Positions 9,406 to 18,753 of a DNA stretch of 53,061 nucleotides are shown here, one piece after another. Numbering within the stretch: the first letter of the stretch is position 1; each line of letters begins with the position of its first letter. The notes below the pieces were generated by a model, which was given only the letters and a program-made list of their open reading frames with translations, did not search any database and was not told where the DNA came from. A program made the position numbers and the translations under genes. The stretch covers positions 1-53,061 of the forward strand of contig MERI01000182.1 in NCBI GenBank assembly GCA_001772005.1, read 5' to 3'. Source of the DNA: Betaproteobacteria bacterium RIFCSPLOWO2_12_FULL_62_58. Lineage in GTDB: Bacteria; Pseudomonadota; Gammaproteobacteria; Burkholderiales; SG8-41.

Positions 9406-9510
9406 TTATCGGATTTTCACCAGGAACGCAGCAATCACCGTGGGATCGAGAAAATAATGGCAGAGCTCGCGCTCGTCGTGCGCCGGCCGCGCCGGCGCAT
9501 CAGTTGCCAT
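9406..9510 (-). pseudogene. C-terminal remnant of a glutaredoxin-family (DUF836-like) gene
   Basis: A 34-codon reading frame overlapping the mucD stop contains ERELCHYFLDPTVIAAFL. This resembles the C-terminus (ELCHYFLD...) of the short glutaredoxin-like protein that I recall between mucD and lepA in many betaproteobacteria. The N-terminal two thirds, including the CxxC redox site, is missing, and mucD runs directly into the remnant. I infer an internal deletion that left only the tail. It has no ribosome site of its own. Chance similarity is possible because the piece is short, but the position fits. Confidence 0.6.
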
Positions 9511-10882
9511 CAGCTTTGAACGGAATGTAAAGCGAGTTTGTCCCGCGCCGGATCAACAGCGCCACGATGCGGCCCTTTTCGAACTGGCTCATCAGTTCCT
9601 TGAAGTGCTCGACCGATTTCACGTCCTGGTTATTGACCGCGAGGATGATGTCGCCGCGGCGGATGCCCGCCCGCGTCGCCGGACCCTGTGTATTTTCGAC
9701 CAGCGCGCCGCCGTCGACTTTGAGTTCCTTGCGCTGAGCTTCGCTCAGATCGGCGAGCGCCATGCCGTACTGGCTCATCGCCGCCGGCGGCTTGCCGCCG
9801 CCCCGCCGCGACTGCCGTGCCGCGCGGTCGTCCTGCAACTCACCCACGACAACCTGCACGTCGCGCGCCGCTTTGTTGCGCCAGACCTGCACCGCCACCT
9901 TGGTCCCCGGGCGGGTCGCCCCGACGATACGCGGCAAATCCTCCGAGGAATTTACGGCTTTCCCGTTAAATCTGAGGATCACGTCGCCCGAGTCGATGCC
10001 CGCCTTGTCCGCCGGGCCGCCCTTCTCGACCGAATTTACCAACGCTCCAGCCGGCTTGGACAGGCCGAAGGACTCGGCAAGCTCCTTCGTGATCGGCTGG
10101 ATGACCACGCCGATGCGGCCACGCGTGACTTTGCCCGAGGCGCGCAGCTGTTGTGCGATGTCGCTGGCGACGTCGATCGGGATGGCGAACGACAGCCCCA
10201 TGAAGCCGCCGGTACGGCTGTAGATCTGCGAGTTGATGCCGACGACCTCACCCCTGAGGTTGAAAAGCGGGCCACCCGAGTTGCCAGGATTGACCGCGAC
10301 GTCGGTTTGGATGAACGGTACAAAGTTTTCCTGCGGCAGCGAGCGCCCCTTGGCGCTGACGATGCCCGCGGTCACGCTGTTCTCAAACCCGAACGGCGAG
10401 CCGATCGCCGCTACCCATTCTCCCGCCTTGAGCCGGTTGGGATCCCCGAACCGGACCGCTGGCAGTCCACTCGCCTCGATCTTGATGAGCGCCACGTCGG
10501 TGCGGCGGTCGGACCCGATCACCTTGGCCTTGAATTCGCGCTTGTCATTGAGCTTGACCGTGACCTCGTCGGCGGCGTCCACTACGTGCGCGTTGGTCAG
10601 GATGTAACCATCGGTGCTGATGATAAAACCGGACCCCAGCGACTGCGACTGGAATTCGCGCGGCGCGGGATTCGGGATAAAGCGGCGGAAAAACTCGTAG
10701 AACGGGTCATCCTCCTGCAAATTCGGAATCTGCGGCACCAGGGGACTCCTCACCGACTGGGTGGTGCTGATGTTGACCACTGTCGGCCCCTGTTTCTCCA
10801 CCAGTTCCGTGAAATCCGGAAGTTGCGCTGCTGTTGCGACAGGCACCAACACAAACAGTGCAACGATAAGCCGTTCTAACAT
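9500..10882 (-). CDS. mucD: Periplasmic serine protease MucD/DegP-like (DegQ family)
   Basis: Periplasmic chaperone-protease that degrades misfolded envelope proteins. The start at 10880-10882 follows AGAGGT and gives a signal peptide (MLERLIVALFVLVPVATAAQ); a longer in-frame start lacks this logic. The 460-residue protein has the trypsin-like triad His99 (TNAHVV), Asp129 (RRTDVAL) and Ser202 (NPGNSGGP), then two PDZ domains (about 260-345 and 365-455). It is the fourth gene of the rpoE-rseA-rseB-mucD unit, which fits sigma-E control. Its stop overlaps the glutaredoxin remnant. Confidence 0.95.
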   Translation of the reverse strand: MLERLIVALFVLVPVATAAQLPDFTELVEKQGPTVVNISTTQSVRSPLVPQIPNLQEDDPFYEFFRRFIPNPAPREFQSQSLGSGFIISTDGYILTNAHVVDAADEVTVKLNDKREFKAKVIGSDRRTDVALIKIEASGLPAVRFGDPNRLKAGEWVAAIGSPFGFENSVTAGIVSAKGRSLPQENFVPFIQTDVAVNPGNSGGPLFNLRGEVVGINSQIYSRTGGFMGLSFAIPIDVASDIAQQLRASGKVTRGRIGVVIQPITKELAESFGLSKPAGALVNSVEKGGPADKAGIDSGDVILRFNGKAVNSSEDLPRIVGATRPGTKVAVQVWRNKAARDVQVVVGELQDDRAARQSRRGGGKPPAAMSQYGMALADLSEAQRKELKVDGGALVENTQGPATRAGIRRGDIILAVNNQDVKSVEHFKELMSQFEKGRIVALLIRRGTNSLYIPFKADGN

Positions 10883-10937
10883 GCGACTGACCTCTTGACT
10901 TCGGGGATGCTTGTTTGAAAATAACATTGGCGCGGCA

Positions 10938-11927
10938 CTATTGCTTGGCGGCGGCGTTGGTTCTCAGCTCGAGCGAATTGGCGATCTGCATTACGGTGGC
11001 AGCCGGGGCTTCACCCAGCACCGTCACCATGTGGTCGGCAACCGAGCGCGTGTAAATGCTGACGGCGCCCTGATGGGTCAAGGTCTGTCCCTGTCGCTCC
11101 TTCGGCATGGACTCGATGAAGACCGATACGGCGGCGATGCCATCGGAGAATACGATTTGCGCCACGGAATCGGCGCGGCCCGAGACCATGCGCCTGACTT
11201 CCATCAGTTTCTTGAAGCCGGCCGGCTGATTATTGATCACCCAACCGCTGTCGGCGGGTCGTTCGGACACGTTCAGCGCCGAACGATCGACGCGCCACTT
11301 CTGGCTCCTCGCCGCATACTTCGATTTGACCTTGTCGCGGTTGAAGCTGCCGCCGACCATGAGTTGCGTGAACGCAAAGGATTCCACGGTTTCATTTTTT
11401 TCACCGAACGTGCGCACGCGCAACGGCAAGCCGGACCGGACCTCCACGCAGAAGTGGCGGCCGTAGCGCAAGCTGTCCTTCGGCTCGAGCGTGACAACCT
11501 GGCACTCATGACCCGCAACACGGTCACGCGGTCCTGTCTTGACCGCATAATTCTCGGTTATGCCCGTCAGGCGCTCGGGCATCAACGCGGGCAACAGCCG
11601 CGCGTTGCGCTGTTCAATGATCACGGTCTTGCTGCTGGGCAGGTAGCAGGTAACCTGATCGTTGCTGCGTATCACCTCGCGCGCCGGGCCGTCAAGCGTT
11701 TCGAGCTTCTCGAACACGCCGCCGGCGGGGTTCGCATAATGCACGATACGCGAAGTCTCGGAAAGCCCGCGGTGCTGGTAAACAAAAGTGCCTGAATAGT
11801 TGATCTGATTCGATGCGCTGGCCATCTTCCTGAGCCAGGTCAGGCCTTCCCGGGCATCCCCGCTGTCCGCCAGCGCGAAATGAGCGGCCGACAAACCGAG
11901 GAGAACGACCGGCCAGACAGCTTTCAT
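10938..11927 (-). CDS. rseB: Sigma-E regulatory protein RseB/MucB
   Basis: Periplasmic sensor that binds RseA and shields it from proteolysis until outer-membrane stress products bind. The start at 11925-11927 gives 329 residues with a signal peptide (MKAVWPVVLLGLSAAHFALA) 7 bases after the rseA stop. The lolA-like N-terminal domain (SASNQINYSGTFVYQH) and the C-terminal RseB domain (PAGFKKLMEVRRM onward) are recognisable. An in-frame extension into rseA is possible but has no signal peptide. Neighbours rpoE, rseA and mucD confirm the role. Confidence 0.93.
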   Translation of the reverse strand: MKAVWPVVLLGLSAAHFALADSGDAREGLTWLRKMASASNQINYSGTFVYQHRGLSETSRIVHYANPAGGVFEKLETLDGPAREVIRSNDQVTCYLPSSKTVIIEQRNARLLPALMPERLTGITENYAVKTGPRDRVAGHECQVVTLEPKDSLRYGRHFCVEVRSGLPLRVRTFGEKNETVESFAFTQLMVGGSFNRDKVKSKYAARSQKWRVDRSALNVSERPADSGWVINNQPAGFKKLMEVRRMVSGRADSVAQIVFSDGIAAVSVFIESMPKERQGQTLTHQGAVSIYTRSVADHMVTVLGEAPAATVMQIANSLELRTNAAAKQ

Positions 11928-11934
11928 ACGACGA

Positions 11935-12456
11935 TCAACGGTTTTTCGCAGGCTGACTGACAGACACGCTGCGGATGTAAGGCGCGACACCCTGAATCGC
12001 GGTGCTCGGCGAGAATCCCTGGTGCGCCAGAAGATACTCGTTCATGCTGCCTTCGCTGGGAACACTGGCCATCTGGGGAGCGGGTGCGGGAAGAATAGCG
12101 GCCGGGGCTGGAGCGCGCGCGATTTCAGGCTGGGTACTGACCGTGCTGGTCGAGATGGCGACCCACCCGACCAGCGCGACGGCTGATATTGAGGCCGCGG
12201 CCGACAGGGCGTAAGTCACGATCTTTCTCGCCGCCCTGCGGCGCGGCGCCATCACTATCGGCTCCTGCGCCAGGCGCTCGCTCACGCGACGCTTCAAGTT
12301 TGCCGACAGCAGCGCGTCGCCGCGCAGCGCATCGCCAATCAGATGAAACGTATCCCAGCTCTCGCGCAGTTCACGCTGCTGCCTGAGGCGGGCGAGTTCC
12401 TGCCGCGCCTGCCGCTCGTCAAGCTCGCCGTCCATCAAAGCGGAAATCTTGTCCAT
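11935..12456 (-). CDS. rseA: Anti-sigma-E factor RseA/MucA
   Basis: Inner-membrane anti-sigma factor that holds RpoE inactive until cut by proteases including RseP, which is also encoded in this window (38589-39956). The 173-residue protein begins MDKISALMDGELDE, the N-terminal anti-sigma helix bundle, has a basic stretch (RRRAARK) before one membrane helix (about 80-103), and a proline-rich periplasmic tail. An AGGAG ribosome site lies inside the last codons of rpoE, one base away, so the two are likely co-translated. Confidence 0.94.
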   Translation of the reverse strand: MDKISALMDGELDERQARQELARLRQQRELRESWDTFHLIGDALRGDALLSANLKRRVSERLAQEPIVMAPRRRAARKIVTYALSAAASISAVALVGWVAISTSTVSTQPEIARAPAPAAILPAPAPQMASVPSEGSMNEYLLAHQGFSPSTAIQGVAPYIRSVSVSQPAKNR

Positions 12457-12457
12457 C

Positions 12458-13057
12458 CTACCATCTCCTGTCTTTACGCGTGCCGAGTAGCGGTCTCAGT
12501 TTCTCGGCTATCGCCTCGCGCGCCCTGAAAATCCGCGATCGGACAGTGCCGATCGGACAGTTCATGATGCTCGCGATGTCTTCGTAGCTCAAACCCTCGA
12601 TCTCTCGCAAGGTAATCGCCGTCCGTAACTCCTCTGGCAGTTCTTCGAGCGTTTGGTTCACCGCCTCAGCGACTTGCCGGCTCATCAGCTCGTTCTCCGG
12701 CGTATTCAGGTCTCGCAGCTGGTCGCCGTCCTCGAAATTCTCCGCCTCCTCGCTGCCGAAATCCGTGGTCGTCGGCGCACGACGCCCCATCGCCACCAGG
12801 TAGTTCTTGGCGGTATTGATGCCGATCCGATACAACCACGTGTAAAACGCGCTATCGCCGCGGAACGTCGGCAACGCGCGATAAGCCTTGATGAACGCCT
12901 CCTGGGTCACGTCTTCGACCTCGGCCGCATCGCGGATGAAGCGTGACAGCAGCCGCGCGAGCTTGCGCTGGTACTTGCTCACCAGCAGCTCGAACGCATG
13001 CTTGTCTCCGCGCTGCGCGCGCTCGACCAATTGCTGATCGACTTCGCGATCGCTCAT
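12458..13057 (-). CDS. rpoE: RNA polymerase sigma factor RpoE (AlgU)
   Basis: Extracytoplasmic-function sigma factor for the envelope-stress response. The 199-residue protein has sigma region 2 (KYQRKLARLLSRFIRD through FIKAYRALPTFRG and FYTWLYRIGINTAKNYLV) and region 4 (LPEELRTAITLREIEGLSYEDIA, helix-turn-helix at about 155-180). It heads the unit rpoE-rseA-rseB-mucD. Upstream on the minus strand a TATACT box occurs at 13125-13130 and GGAACAG at 13141-13147; the second resembles a sigma-E -35 element, so autoregulation is plausible but not shown. Confidence 0.96.
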   Translation of the reverse strand: MSDREVDQQLVERAQRGDKHAFELLVSKYQRKLARLLSRFIRDAAEVEDVTQEAFIKAYRALPTFRGDSAFYTWLYRIGINTAKNYLVAMGRRAPTTTDFGSEEAENFEDGDQLRDLNTPENELMSRQVAEAVNQTLEELPEELRTAITLREIEGLSYEDIASIMNCPIGTVRSRIFRAREAIAEKLRPLLGTRKDRRW

Positions 13058-13236
13058 CGAACCCGTCCCTGACCTTAATATTATTATCCAAGTCGAGCGG
13101 CTTTACCGGCTGGACAAAGCGCACAGTATACCCGTCTGACCTGTTCCCGTGGAGCGCGAGAATCGATCGTTAATCCAATGACAAGGCAGTCTTAAATTAG
13201 TTCACTCGCCCGACAGGGGTATGGATCGGGACCGGG

Positions 13237-13264
13237 TTGACCAGCCGTCAGATTAGGCTATCAT
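13237..13264 (+). promoter_or_regulatory. Predicted sigma-70 promoter of nadB
   Basis: TTGACC (13237-13242) and TATCAT (13259-13264) are separated by 16 bases, 25 bases before the nadB ATG. GAGGAAA just upstream of that ATG supplies a ribosome site. This is a good match to the vegetative consensus, seen directly. Confidence 0.6.
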
Positions 13265-13289
13265 CCGCCGTTTCCGCCCGAGGAAACCG

Positions 13290-14864
13290 ATGGCGCCCAG
13301 GTTCGACGTCCTGATCATAGGCACCGGCCTGGCCGGCCTCACCCTCGCGCTGCATGTCGCCGACCGCAAGCAGGTTGGCCTCGTCACCAAGAAGCAGTTG
13401 CTCGACGGCGCCAGCAGTTGGGCGCAGGGCGGAATCGCCGCGGTGCTGGCCGACGACGACACCGTCGGATCCCATATTCGCGACACCCTCATCGCCGGCG
13501 CCGGTCTGTGCGACGAGAACGTCACTCGTTACGTCGTCGAGCATGGGCGCGCTGGCGTGCAGTGGCTGATCGGCCAGGGCGTGCCGTTCACCCGCGACAC
13601 GGAAAACGATACCGGCTATCACCTCACCACCGAGGGCGGGCATAGCCATCGCCGCGTCATCCATGCCGCTGACGCTACCGGCCGGGCAGTGCAGGCCACG
13701 CTCGAAGCCAAGATCAGAGCCCACCCCAACATCACCCTGCTTGAACACCACAACGCCGTTGATCTCATCACCGGCGCCAAGCTGGGCCTTGCCGACAACC
13801 GCTGCTATGGCTGTTACCTGCTCGATATCCGATCGGGAAAAGTGCATACCGTTGCGGCCCGGCATACGGTGCTTGCCACCGGCGGCGCCGGCAAGGTCTA
13901 TCTGTACACGACCAATCCGGACACTGCCACCGGTGATGGCATCGCCATGGGCTGGCGCGCCGGGTGCCGCGTGGCCAACATGGAATTCATCCAGTTCCAC
14001 CCGACCTGTCTCTACCATGCACACGCCAAGCCATTCCTGATCTCGGAGGCGGTGCGCGGTGAAGGCGGCGTGTTGAAGCTCCCCGACGGCACCCGCTTCA
14101 TGCCGCTGCACGATCCGCGCGCGGACCTCGCGCCGCGCGATATCGTGGCGCGCGCCATCGACTTCGAAATGAAGAAGCGCGGGCTCGATTGTGTCCAACT
14201 CGACATCACCCATCGCCCCGCCGACTTCATCAAGGAGCATTTTCCCAACATCTACATCCACTGCATGGAGCTCGGCATCGACATCACGCGCCAGCCGATC
14301 CCGGTGGTGCCGGCCGCGCACTATACCTGTGGCGGGCTGATGACCGATCTGTCGGGCCGCACCGACATTCCCAGTCTTTACGCCATCGGTGAGACTGCCT
14401 GCACGGGCCTGCATGGCGCCAATCGGCTCGCCAGCAACTCGCTGCTCGAATGCCTGGTTTTCGGCATGGCCGCAGCCAAGGATATCCTCGCGCAACCTGC
14501 GCCGCCTCCGTCCTCGTTGCGGCAGTGGGACGAGAGCCGCGTCACCGACGCCGACGAGGAAATCGTCATCGCGCACAACTGGGATGAGTTGCGGCGTTTC
14601 ATGTGGGACTACGTCGGGATTGTCCGCACCAACAAGCGACTGGAACGCGCATTGCACCGCATCCGGCTGCTGCAGGAGGAAATCCACGAGTACTACGCGA
14701 ACTTCCGCGTCACCAATGATCTGCTGGAACTGCGCAATCTGGTGACGAGCGCCGAATTGATCGTGCGCAGCGCGCTCACGCGCCACGAGAGCCGCGGGCT
14801 TCATTTCAGCCGCGATTATCCCGATACGCTGCCCGAAGCGCGCAATACGGTACTCGTGCGCTAG
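13290..14864 (+). CDS. nadB: L-aspartate oxidase
   Basis: Flavoenzyme that oxidises L-aspartate to iminoaspartate, the first step of NAD synthesis. The 524-residue protein has the N-terminal FAD-binding [10 protein letters not shown] (8-17), the [11 protein letters not shown] segment, the FHPTCLY and EAVRGEGG active-site regions, and a helical C-terminal domain with [10 protein letters not shown] before it. Gene order rpoE/nadB divergent is familiar in beta- and gammaproteobacteria. Its stop TAG shares the palindrome CTAG (14861-14864) with the stop of the convergent transporter gene. nadA and nadC are not in the window. Confidence 0.97.
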   Translation: MAPRFDVLIIGTGLAGLTLALHVADRKQVGLVTKKQLLDGASSWAQGGIAAVLADDDTVGSHIRDTLIAGAGLCDENVTRYVVEHGRAGVQWLIGQGVPFTRDTENDTGYHLTTEGGHSHRRVIHAADATGRAVQATLEAKIRAHPNITLLEHHNAVDLITGAKLGLADNRCYGCYLLDIRSGKVHTVAARHTVLATGGAGKVYLYTTNPDTATGDGIAMGWRAGCRVANMEFIQFHPTCLYHAHAKPFLISEAVRGEGGVLKLPDGTRFMPLHDPRADLAPRDIVARAIDFEMKKRGLDCVQLDITHRPADFIKEHFPNIYIHCMELGIDITRQPIPVVPAAHYTCGGLMTDLSGRTDIPSLYAIGETACTGLHGANRLASNSLLECLVFGMAAAKDILAQPAPPPSSLRQWDESRVTDADEEIVIAHNWDELRRFMWDYVGIVRTNKRLERALHRIRLLQEEIHEYYANFRVTNDLLELRNLVTSAELIVRSALTRHESRGLHFSRDYPDTLPEARNTVLVR

Positions 14865-16378
14865 CCCGGGCCGTTATCCCGTCTGCGCAGGCCGGGCGAG
14901 ACCACCACCCTCTCCGCGCCAGCGAATCCCCATTCGATCAGAAAGGCCATCACCGCCGCCGGCACGGCGCCGGCGAGCAGCAGCGTGTGATCGTTGACGG
15001 CGAGCCCGGCGACGATGCGCTCGCCATAGCCGCCGGCACCGATAAATGCGGCAATGGTCGCGGTGCCGACGTTGATGACTGCCGAAGTCTTGACGCCGGC
15101 GAGAATAGCAGGAGCGGCCAGCGGCAGTTCGATCAGCCGCAGCCGCACTGCTGCCGGCAGTCCCAGCGCCGTGGCCGATTCCCTGAGCGCGCGCGGAACC
15201 CCCGAAATCCCCGCCTGGGTATTGCGCACAATGGGCAGCAATCCGTAAAGAAACAGCGCGATGACGGCCGGCAGCGTGCCGATGCGGTCGAGGGCCGCGA
15301 TCAAAAAGGCAAGCAGCGCGAGCGAAGGCACGGTCTGCAGCACGCCGACCGCGCCCACGATCCAATGCCGGGCATGTTCTGCACGGTCGGCCCAGATGCC
15401 GAGTGGAATGCCCAGCGCGACGCTCAACGCAAGCGCGGCAAACACCAAGACGCAGTGCTGCAGCGTAAGACGCCAGAAATCCCGACCGAACAGCGCATCG
15501 ACAAAGGAACGGCCCGCATGTCCGGCAGCGGGTTGACGCGTCTCTCCGGAACCAGACAGAAAGTCCGCCGCAACCTTCGAAAAAGGCACCGCGGACAGCT
15601 CGGCAGCGCCGTTCATCGTAATCATCTGTTCCGCTGAAATCCGACGCTCAAGTTTCTGCAGCGCCTGCCAGGAGCTCGGAAATCGCTGCGGCAAATCCAG
15701 GCGATAAAGCAGCACCGCGTCGTAAGCGGGAAAGAAGCCGCGATCGTCTGCGAGCACTTTCAGCTTGTAGCGCCCGATCTTGGCGTCTGTCGAGTAGACG
15801 TCGATCACGTCGATCTGTCCAGCGGCGAGCGCCTCGTACGCCAGCCCATGATCGAGGCCGCGTGGCGCTGCAAACGGCAGGTCATAGGCCTTGTGCAACG
15901 CCGGCCAGCCATCGTTGCGGTTCAGGAACTCCTGCGACAAACCGAGCCTGAGATCGGCATGCCGTGCAAGATCGGATACGCGCGCGATCCCCAAAGCGGT
16001 GGCATGAGGCGCCGGCATCGCAAACGCATAAGTATTGCTGAAACCCAGCGGAACGCCGGCAGCAAGCCCGTGATGGGCCAGCGCATGATTGAGCTCGTTC
16101 AGTTCGGGAACGCGCTTGAGCCCGAGCAGCTCAAACGCAATCGTGCCGGTGTATTCCGGATAGACGTGAATCGCATTGCTTTTGAGCGCAGCGAACAGAA
16201 TGGCGGTGTTGCCCATCCCCTGCTGGTGAACGGCGCGTGCTTCGCCCGCCGCCGTTACCGTCTGAGCGAGAATTTCGCCCAGGATGTAGGACTCGGTGAA
16301 ACGCTTGGAGCCGATGTTGATGGTCTCCTGGGCCCAAGCGGGTACGGAAACCAGGAGCAGGGCAGCGAGGCGGATCAT
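14861..16378 (-). CDS. Fused glycine-betaine-type substrate-binding protein and ABC permease
   Basis: Probable importer of a quaternary amine or other osmolyte-like solute. The ATG at 16376-16378 gives 505 residues. Residues 1-16 form a signal peptide, about 17-270 an OsmF/OpuC-type binding domain ([20 protein letters not shown] is the family start), and about 295-490 a membrane permease with the EAA-like loop ([13 protein letters not shown]). The order binding domain then permease places the solute-binding part at the periplasmic N-terminus. The partner ATPase is not adjacent and would have to come from elsewhere. It lies 19 bases after the deacetylase gene, probably in one transcript. The actual solute is unknown. 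Confidence 0.85.
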   Translation of the reverse strand: MIRLAALLLVSVPAWAQETINIGSKRFTESYILGEILAQTVTAAGEARAVHQQGMGNTAILFAALKSNAIHVYPEYTGTIAFELLGLKRVPELNELNHALAHHGLAAGVPLGFSNTYAFAMPAPHATALGIARVSDLARHADLRLGLSQEFLNRNDGWPALHKAYDLPFAAPRGLDHGLAYEALAAGQIDVIDVYSTDAKIGRYKLKVLADDRGFFPAYDAVLLYRLDLPQRFPSSWQALQKLERRISAEQMITMNGAAELSAVPFSKVAADFLSGSGETRQPAAGHAGRSFVDALFGRDFWRLTLQHCVLVFAALALSVALGIPLGIWADRAEHARHWIVGAVGVLQTVPSLALLAFLIAALDRIGTLPAVIALFLYGLLPIVRNTQAGISGVPRALRESATALGLPAAVRLRLIELPLAAPAILAGVKTSAVINVGTATIAAFIGAGGYGERIVAGLAVNDHTLLLAGAVPAAVMAFLIEWGFAGAERVVVSPGLRRRDNGPG

Positions 16379-16397
16379 CACCCCGGCAGATCGCAAG

Positions 16398-17243
16398 CTA
16401 TGCTCCGAAAGGATGATGCTGTTCGAATTCGGCAGCCGCGTCTTCCAGTGTCATGAACACGGCGCCGTTGCCGTCGAGCGTGCGGATCAATTTTTCAAGC
16501 ATCATCATTCGATGGCCGCGGCCGATCACGAACGGATGGAAGGTATAGGTGATGACGCCCCATTCCAGGTTCTCCTTGAGATACATGAAGTCGTCGACCC
16601 AGTTGGCGAGCACGTTGTTGGCGTTCCCCAATCCCTGCAGGATCCAGGCCGGGGTGCGGATGAACTCAAAAAGCGGGTAATCGTCGAGCGTCCAGCTCAC
16701 CGGCATTTCGAGAAGGCGGGTCGGTTTTCCGAACACGGCCGGTTTTTCCAACTCGATCACGTCGCCGTGACGCACGCGATACGGCGTGTAATCGTCGCCC
16801 ATCATGCTGCTGTCGTAGGCAAAACCATGCTTGAGCAACAGCTCGACCGAGTGGGCGGAAAGATCCCACGACGGCGAGCGGTAGCCGCGCGCGTAGCGGC
16901 CGGTAAGCCTCCTGATGTTTTCGCTGGCCCGGGCCAACTCCTCTTCTTCCTGCGCGCGCGACAGGCTGGCAGGCGGGCGATGGGTCCAGCCATGGTGGCC
17001 GATCTCGTGCCCGGCGTCGAAGACCTTCTTGCATTCCTCGGAATAGGTTTCCAGCGTGTGGCCCGGGATGTACCAGGAAGTCGGAACATTGTATTTCTTG
17101 AGCAGCGCCAGGATGCGCGGCAGCGCCACATTCGGACCGAATTCGCCGCGCGAGATCGGCGTTGGAGAGTTCATCCCGCGCGCGATCCAGCCTGACATCG
17201 CGTCGAAATCGAACGTCAGGCATGCGATGTGCCGTGCGCTCAT
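16398..17243 (-). CDS. Polysaccharide deacetylase family protein
   Basis: Metal-dependent amidohydrolase of the NodB/CE4 fold. The 281-residue protein has no signal peptide, so it is probably cytoplasmic. Motif 1 is TFDFD (10-14), motif 2 is the HHxxxH-type GHHGWTH (82-88), and RSPSWD is motif 3. The shape resembles the PuuE/HpPgdA subgroup, whose members act on small amides or peptidoglycan rather than chitin. A good ribosome site, GGGGAGAGG, precedes the ATG. Together with the following transporter gene it may handle an imported amide, but this is only inferred from adjacency. Confidence 0.85.
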   Translation of the reverse strand: MSARHIACLTFDFDAMSGWIARGMNSPTPISRGEFGPNVALPRILALLKKYNVPTSWYIPGHTLETYSEECKKVFDAGHEIGHHGWTHRPPASLSRAQEEEELARASENIRRLTGRYARGYRSPSWDLSAHSVELLLKHGFAYDSSMMGDDYTPYRVRHGDVIELEKPAVFGKPTRLLEMPVSWTLDDYPLFEFIRTPAWILQGLGNANNVLANWVDDFMYLKENLEWGVITYTFHPFVIGRGHRMMMLEKLIRTLDGNGAVFMTLEDAAAEFEQHHPFGA

Positions 17244-17403
17244 TTGCCTCTCCCCATAACCACAATGTGAACTACGCCTTGCCGGTCCCCGGCGATGACA
17301 GCGCGGAGTTTACAGAGTTTAGCGGCGCATGCCTTTCCGGTAAATCCGTGAACTGGCAAAATGGTCGCCTCACCGTATGACGGTGGTCCCAAGGCGCGCC
17401 AAC

Positions 17404-18732
17404 ATGAAACCAAGAGACTACGAACTCGATGCATTCTGGATGCCGTTTACCGCCAACCGCCAGTTCAAGGCGGCACCGCGCATCCTGGTATCGGCCAAGG
17501 ACATGCACTACACCACGGAGGATGGCCGCCGCATTCTCGACGGCAGCGCCGGCCTGTGGTGCGTCAATGCCGGGCATTGCCGCGCGCCCATCGTGGAGGC
17601 GATCAAGCGGCAGGCCGAATCGCTCGATTATTCGCCACTATTCCAGATGGGACACCCGGGGGAATTTCGTGCGGCCGGACTGACTGCGGCGCTGGCGCCC
17701 GCGGGACTCGATCGCGTGTTTTTCGTCAACTCGGGCTCGGAAGCGGTGGACACCGCCCTCAAGATCGCGCTTGCCTATCACCGCGCCCGCGGCGAAGGGC
17801 AGCGCAACGTGTTGATCGGCCGGGAAAGGGCCTACCACGGCGCCGGGTTCGGGGGCATGTCCGTCGGCGGCATTCCCGCCAACCGCAAGGTATTTGGCAA
17901 CATGCTCGGACGCGTCGATCACCTTCCGCACACGCACGATCTCGAGCGGAATGCGTTCAGCCGCGGCCAGCCGGACCGGGGGGCGCATCTTGCCGACGAT
18001 CTCGAGACCCGCATCATCGCGTTGCACGACGCCTCCAACATCGCCGCGGTAATCGTGGAGCCCGTGGCGGGATCCACTGGGGTGCTGGTGCCTCCCAAAG
18101 GCTATCTGGAACGGCTGCGCGCGATCTGCGACAAATATGAATTGCTGCTGATTTTCGACGAGGTGATCACAGGATTCGGGCGCACCGGGCGTGCTTTCGC
18201 GGCCGAGACCTTGGGTGTCGTGCCAGACATGATCACCTTTGCCAAGGGCATAACCAGCGGTACAGTCCCCCTGGGCGGCGTTATCGTGCGCCGCGACATT
18301 TACGACACGGTGGTGAACAACGCGCCGCCGGGCATGGTTGAATTGTTCCACGGCTACACCTATTCAGGGCACCCGCTTGCAACGGCGGCCGCTGAAGCGA
18401 CCCTCGCCCTGTATCACGAGGAGAAGTTGTTCGATCGGGCGCGGGAGCTTGCGCCGTATTTCGAAGAAGCGCTGCACGGGCTCAAGGGCGTAAGACACCT
18501 CATCGATATCCGCAACTTCGGTCTGATGGCTGGCATTGAGCTCGCACCCGCGCCAGGCAAGCCCGGCGCACGCGGTTTCCAGGTTTTCCTCAAGTGTTTC
18601 GAGCGCGGTGTGCTGACCCGCGTCACGGGCGATATCATCGCGCTTTCTCCGCCGCTCATCATCAACAAGCAGCAGATTGATGAAATCGTCGGAATTGTCG
18701 GGGCCGTTCTGCGGGAGACGGCCGGCGGCTAG
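17404..18732 (+). CDS. Class III aminotransferase, omega-amino acid:pyruvate type
   Basis: PLP-dependent transaminase that most likely moves the amino group from beta-alanine or another omega-amino acid to pyruvate. From the ATG at 17404 the protein has 442 residues. LDAFWMPFTANRQFK at 8-22 is characteristic of the beta-alanine:pyruvate subgroup. The cofactor lysine is Lys281 (TFAKGIT) and Asp252 (IFDEVITGFGR) contacts the pyridine ring. An in-frame codon at 17377 is an alternative start; neither has a strong ribosome site. It is transcribed alone, divergent from the deacetylase gene and convergent with the large flavoprotein gene. The exact amino donor cannot be told. Confidence 0.88.
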   Translation: MKPRDYELDAFWMPFTANRQFKAAPRILVSAKDMHYTTEDGRRILDGSAGLWCVNAGHCRAPIVEAIKRQAESLDYSPLFQMGHPGEFRAAGLTAALAPAGLDRVFFVNSGSEAVDTALKIALAYHRARGEGQRNVLIGRERAYHGAGFGGMSVGGIPANRKVFGNMLGRVDHLPHTHDLERNAFSRGQPDRGAHLADDLETRIIALHDASNIAAVIVEPVAGSTGVLVPPKGYLERLRAICDKYELLLIFDEVITGFGRTGRAFAAETLGVVPDMITFAKGITSGTVPLGGVIVRRDIYDTVVNNAPPGMVELFHGYTYSGHPLATAAAEATLALYHEEKLFDRARELAPYFEEALHGLKGVRHLIDIRNFGLMAGIELAPAPGKPGARGFQVFLKCFERGVLTRVTGDIIALSPPLIINKQQIDEIVGIVGAVLRETAGG

Positions 18733-18753
18733 ACGCAGCAATGCCGTTCGGCG

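Noticed and set aside
7752-9530. Open frame of 592 codons on the plus strand opposite lepA
   Set aside because: Antisense shadow of a strongly conserved gene; no family resemblance.
13248-14804. Open frame of 518 codons on the minus strand opposite nadB
   Set aside because: Antisense shadow of nadB with no domain; codon bias follows the nadB strand.
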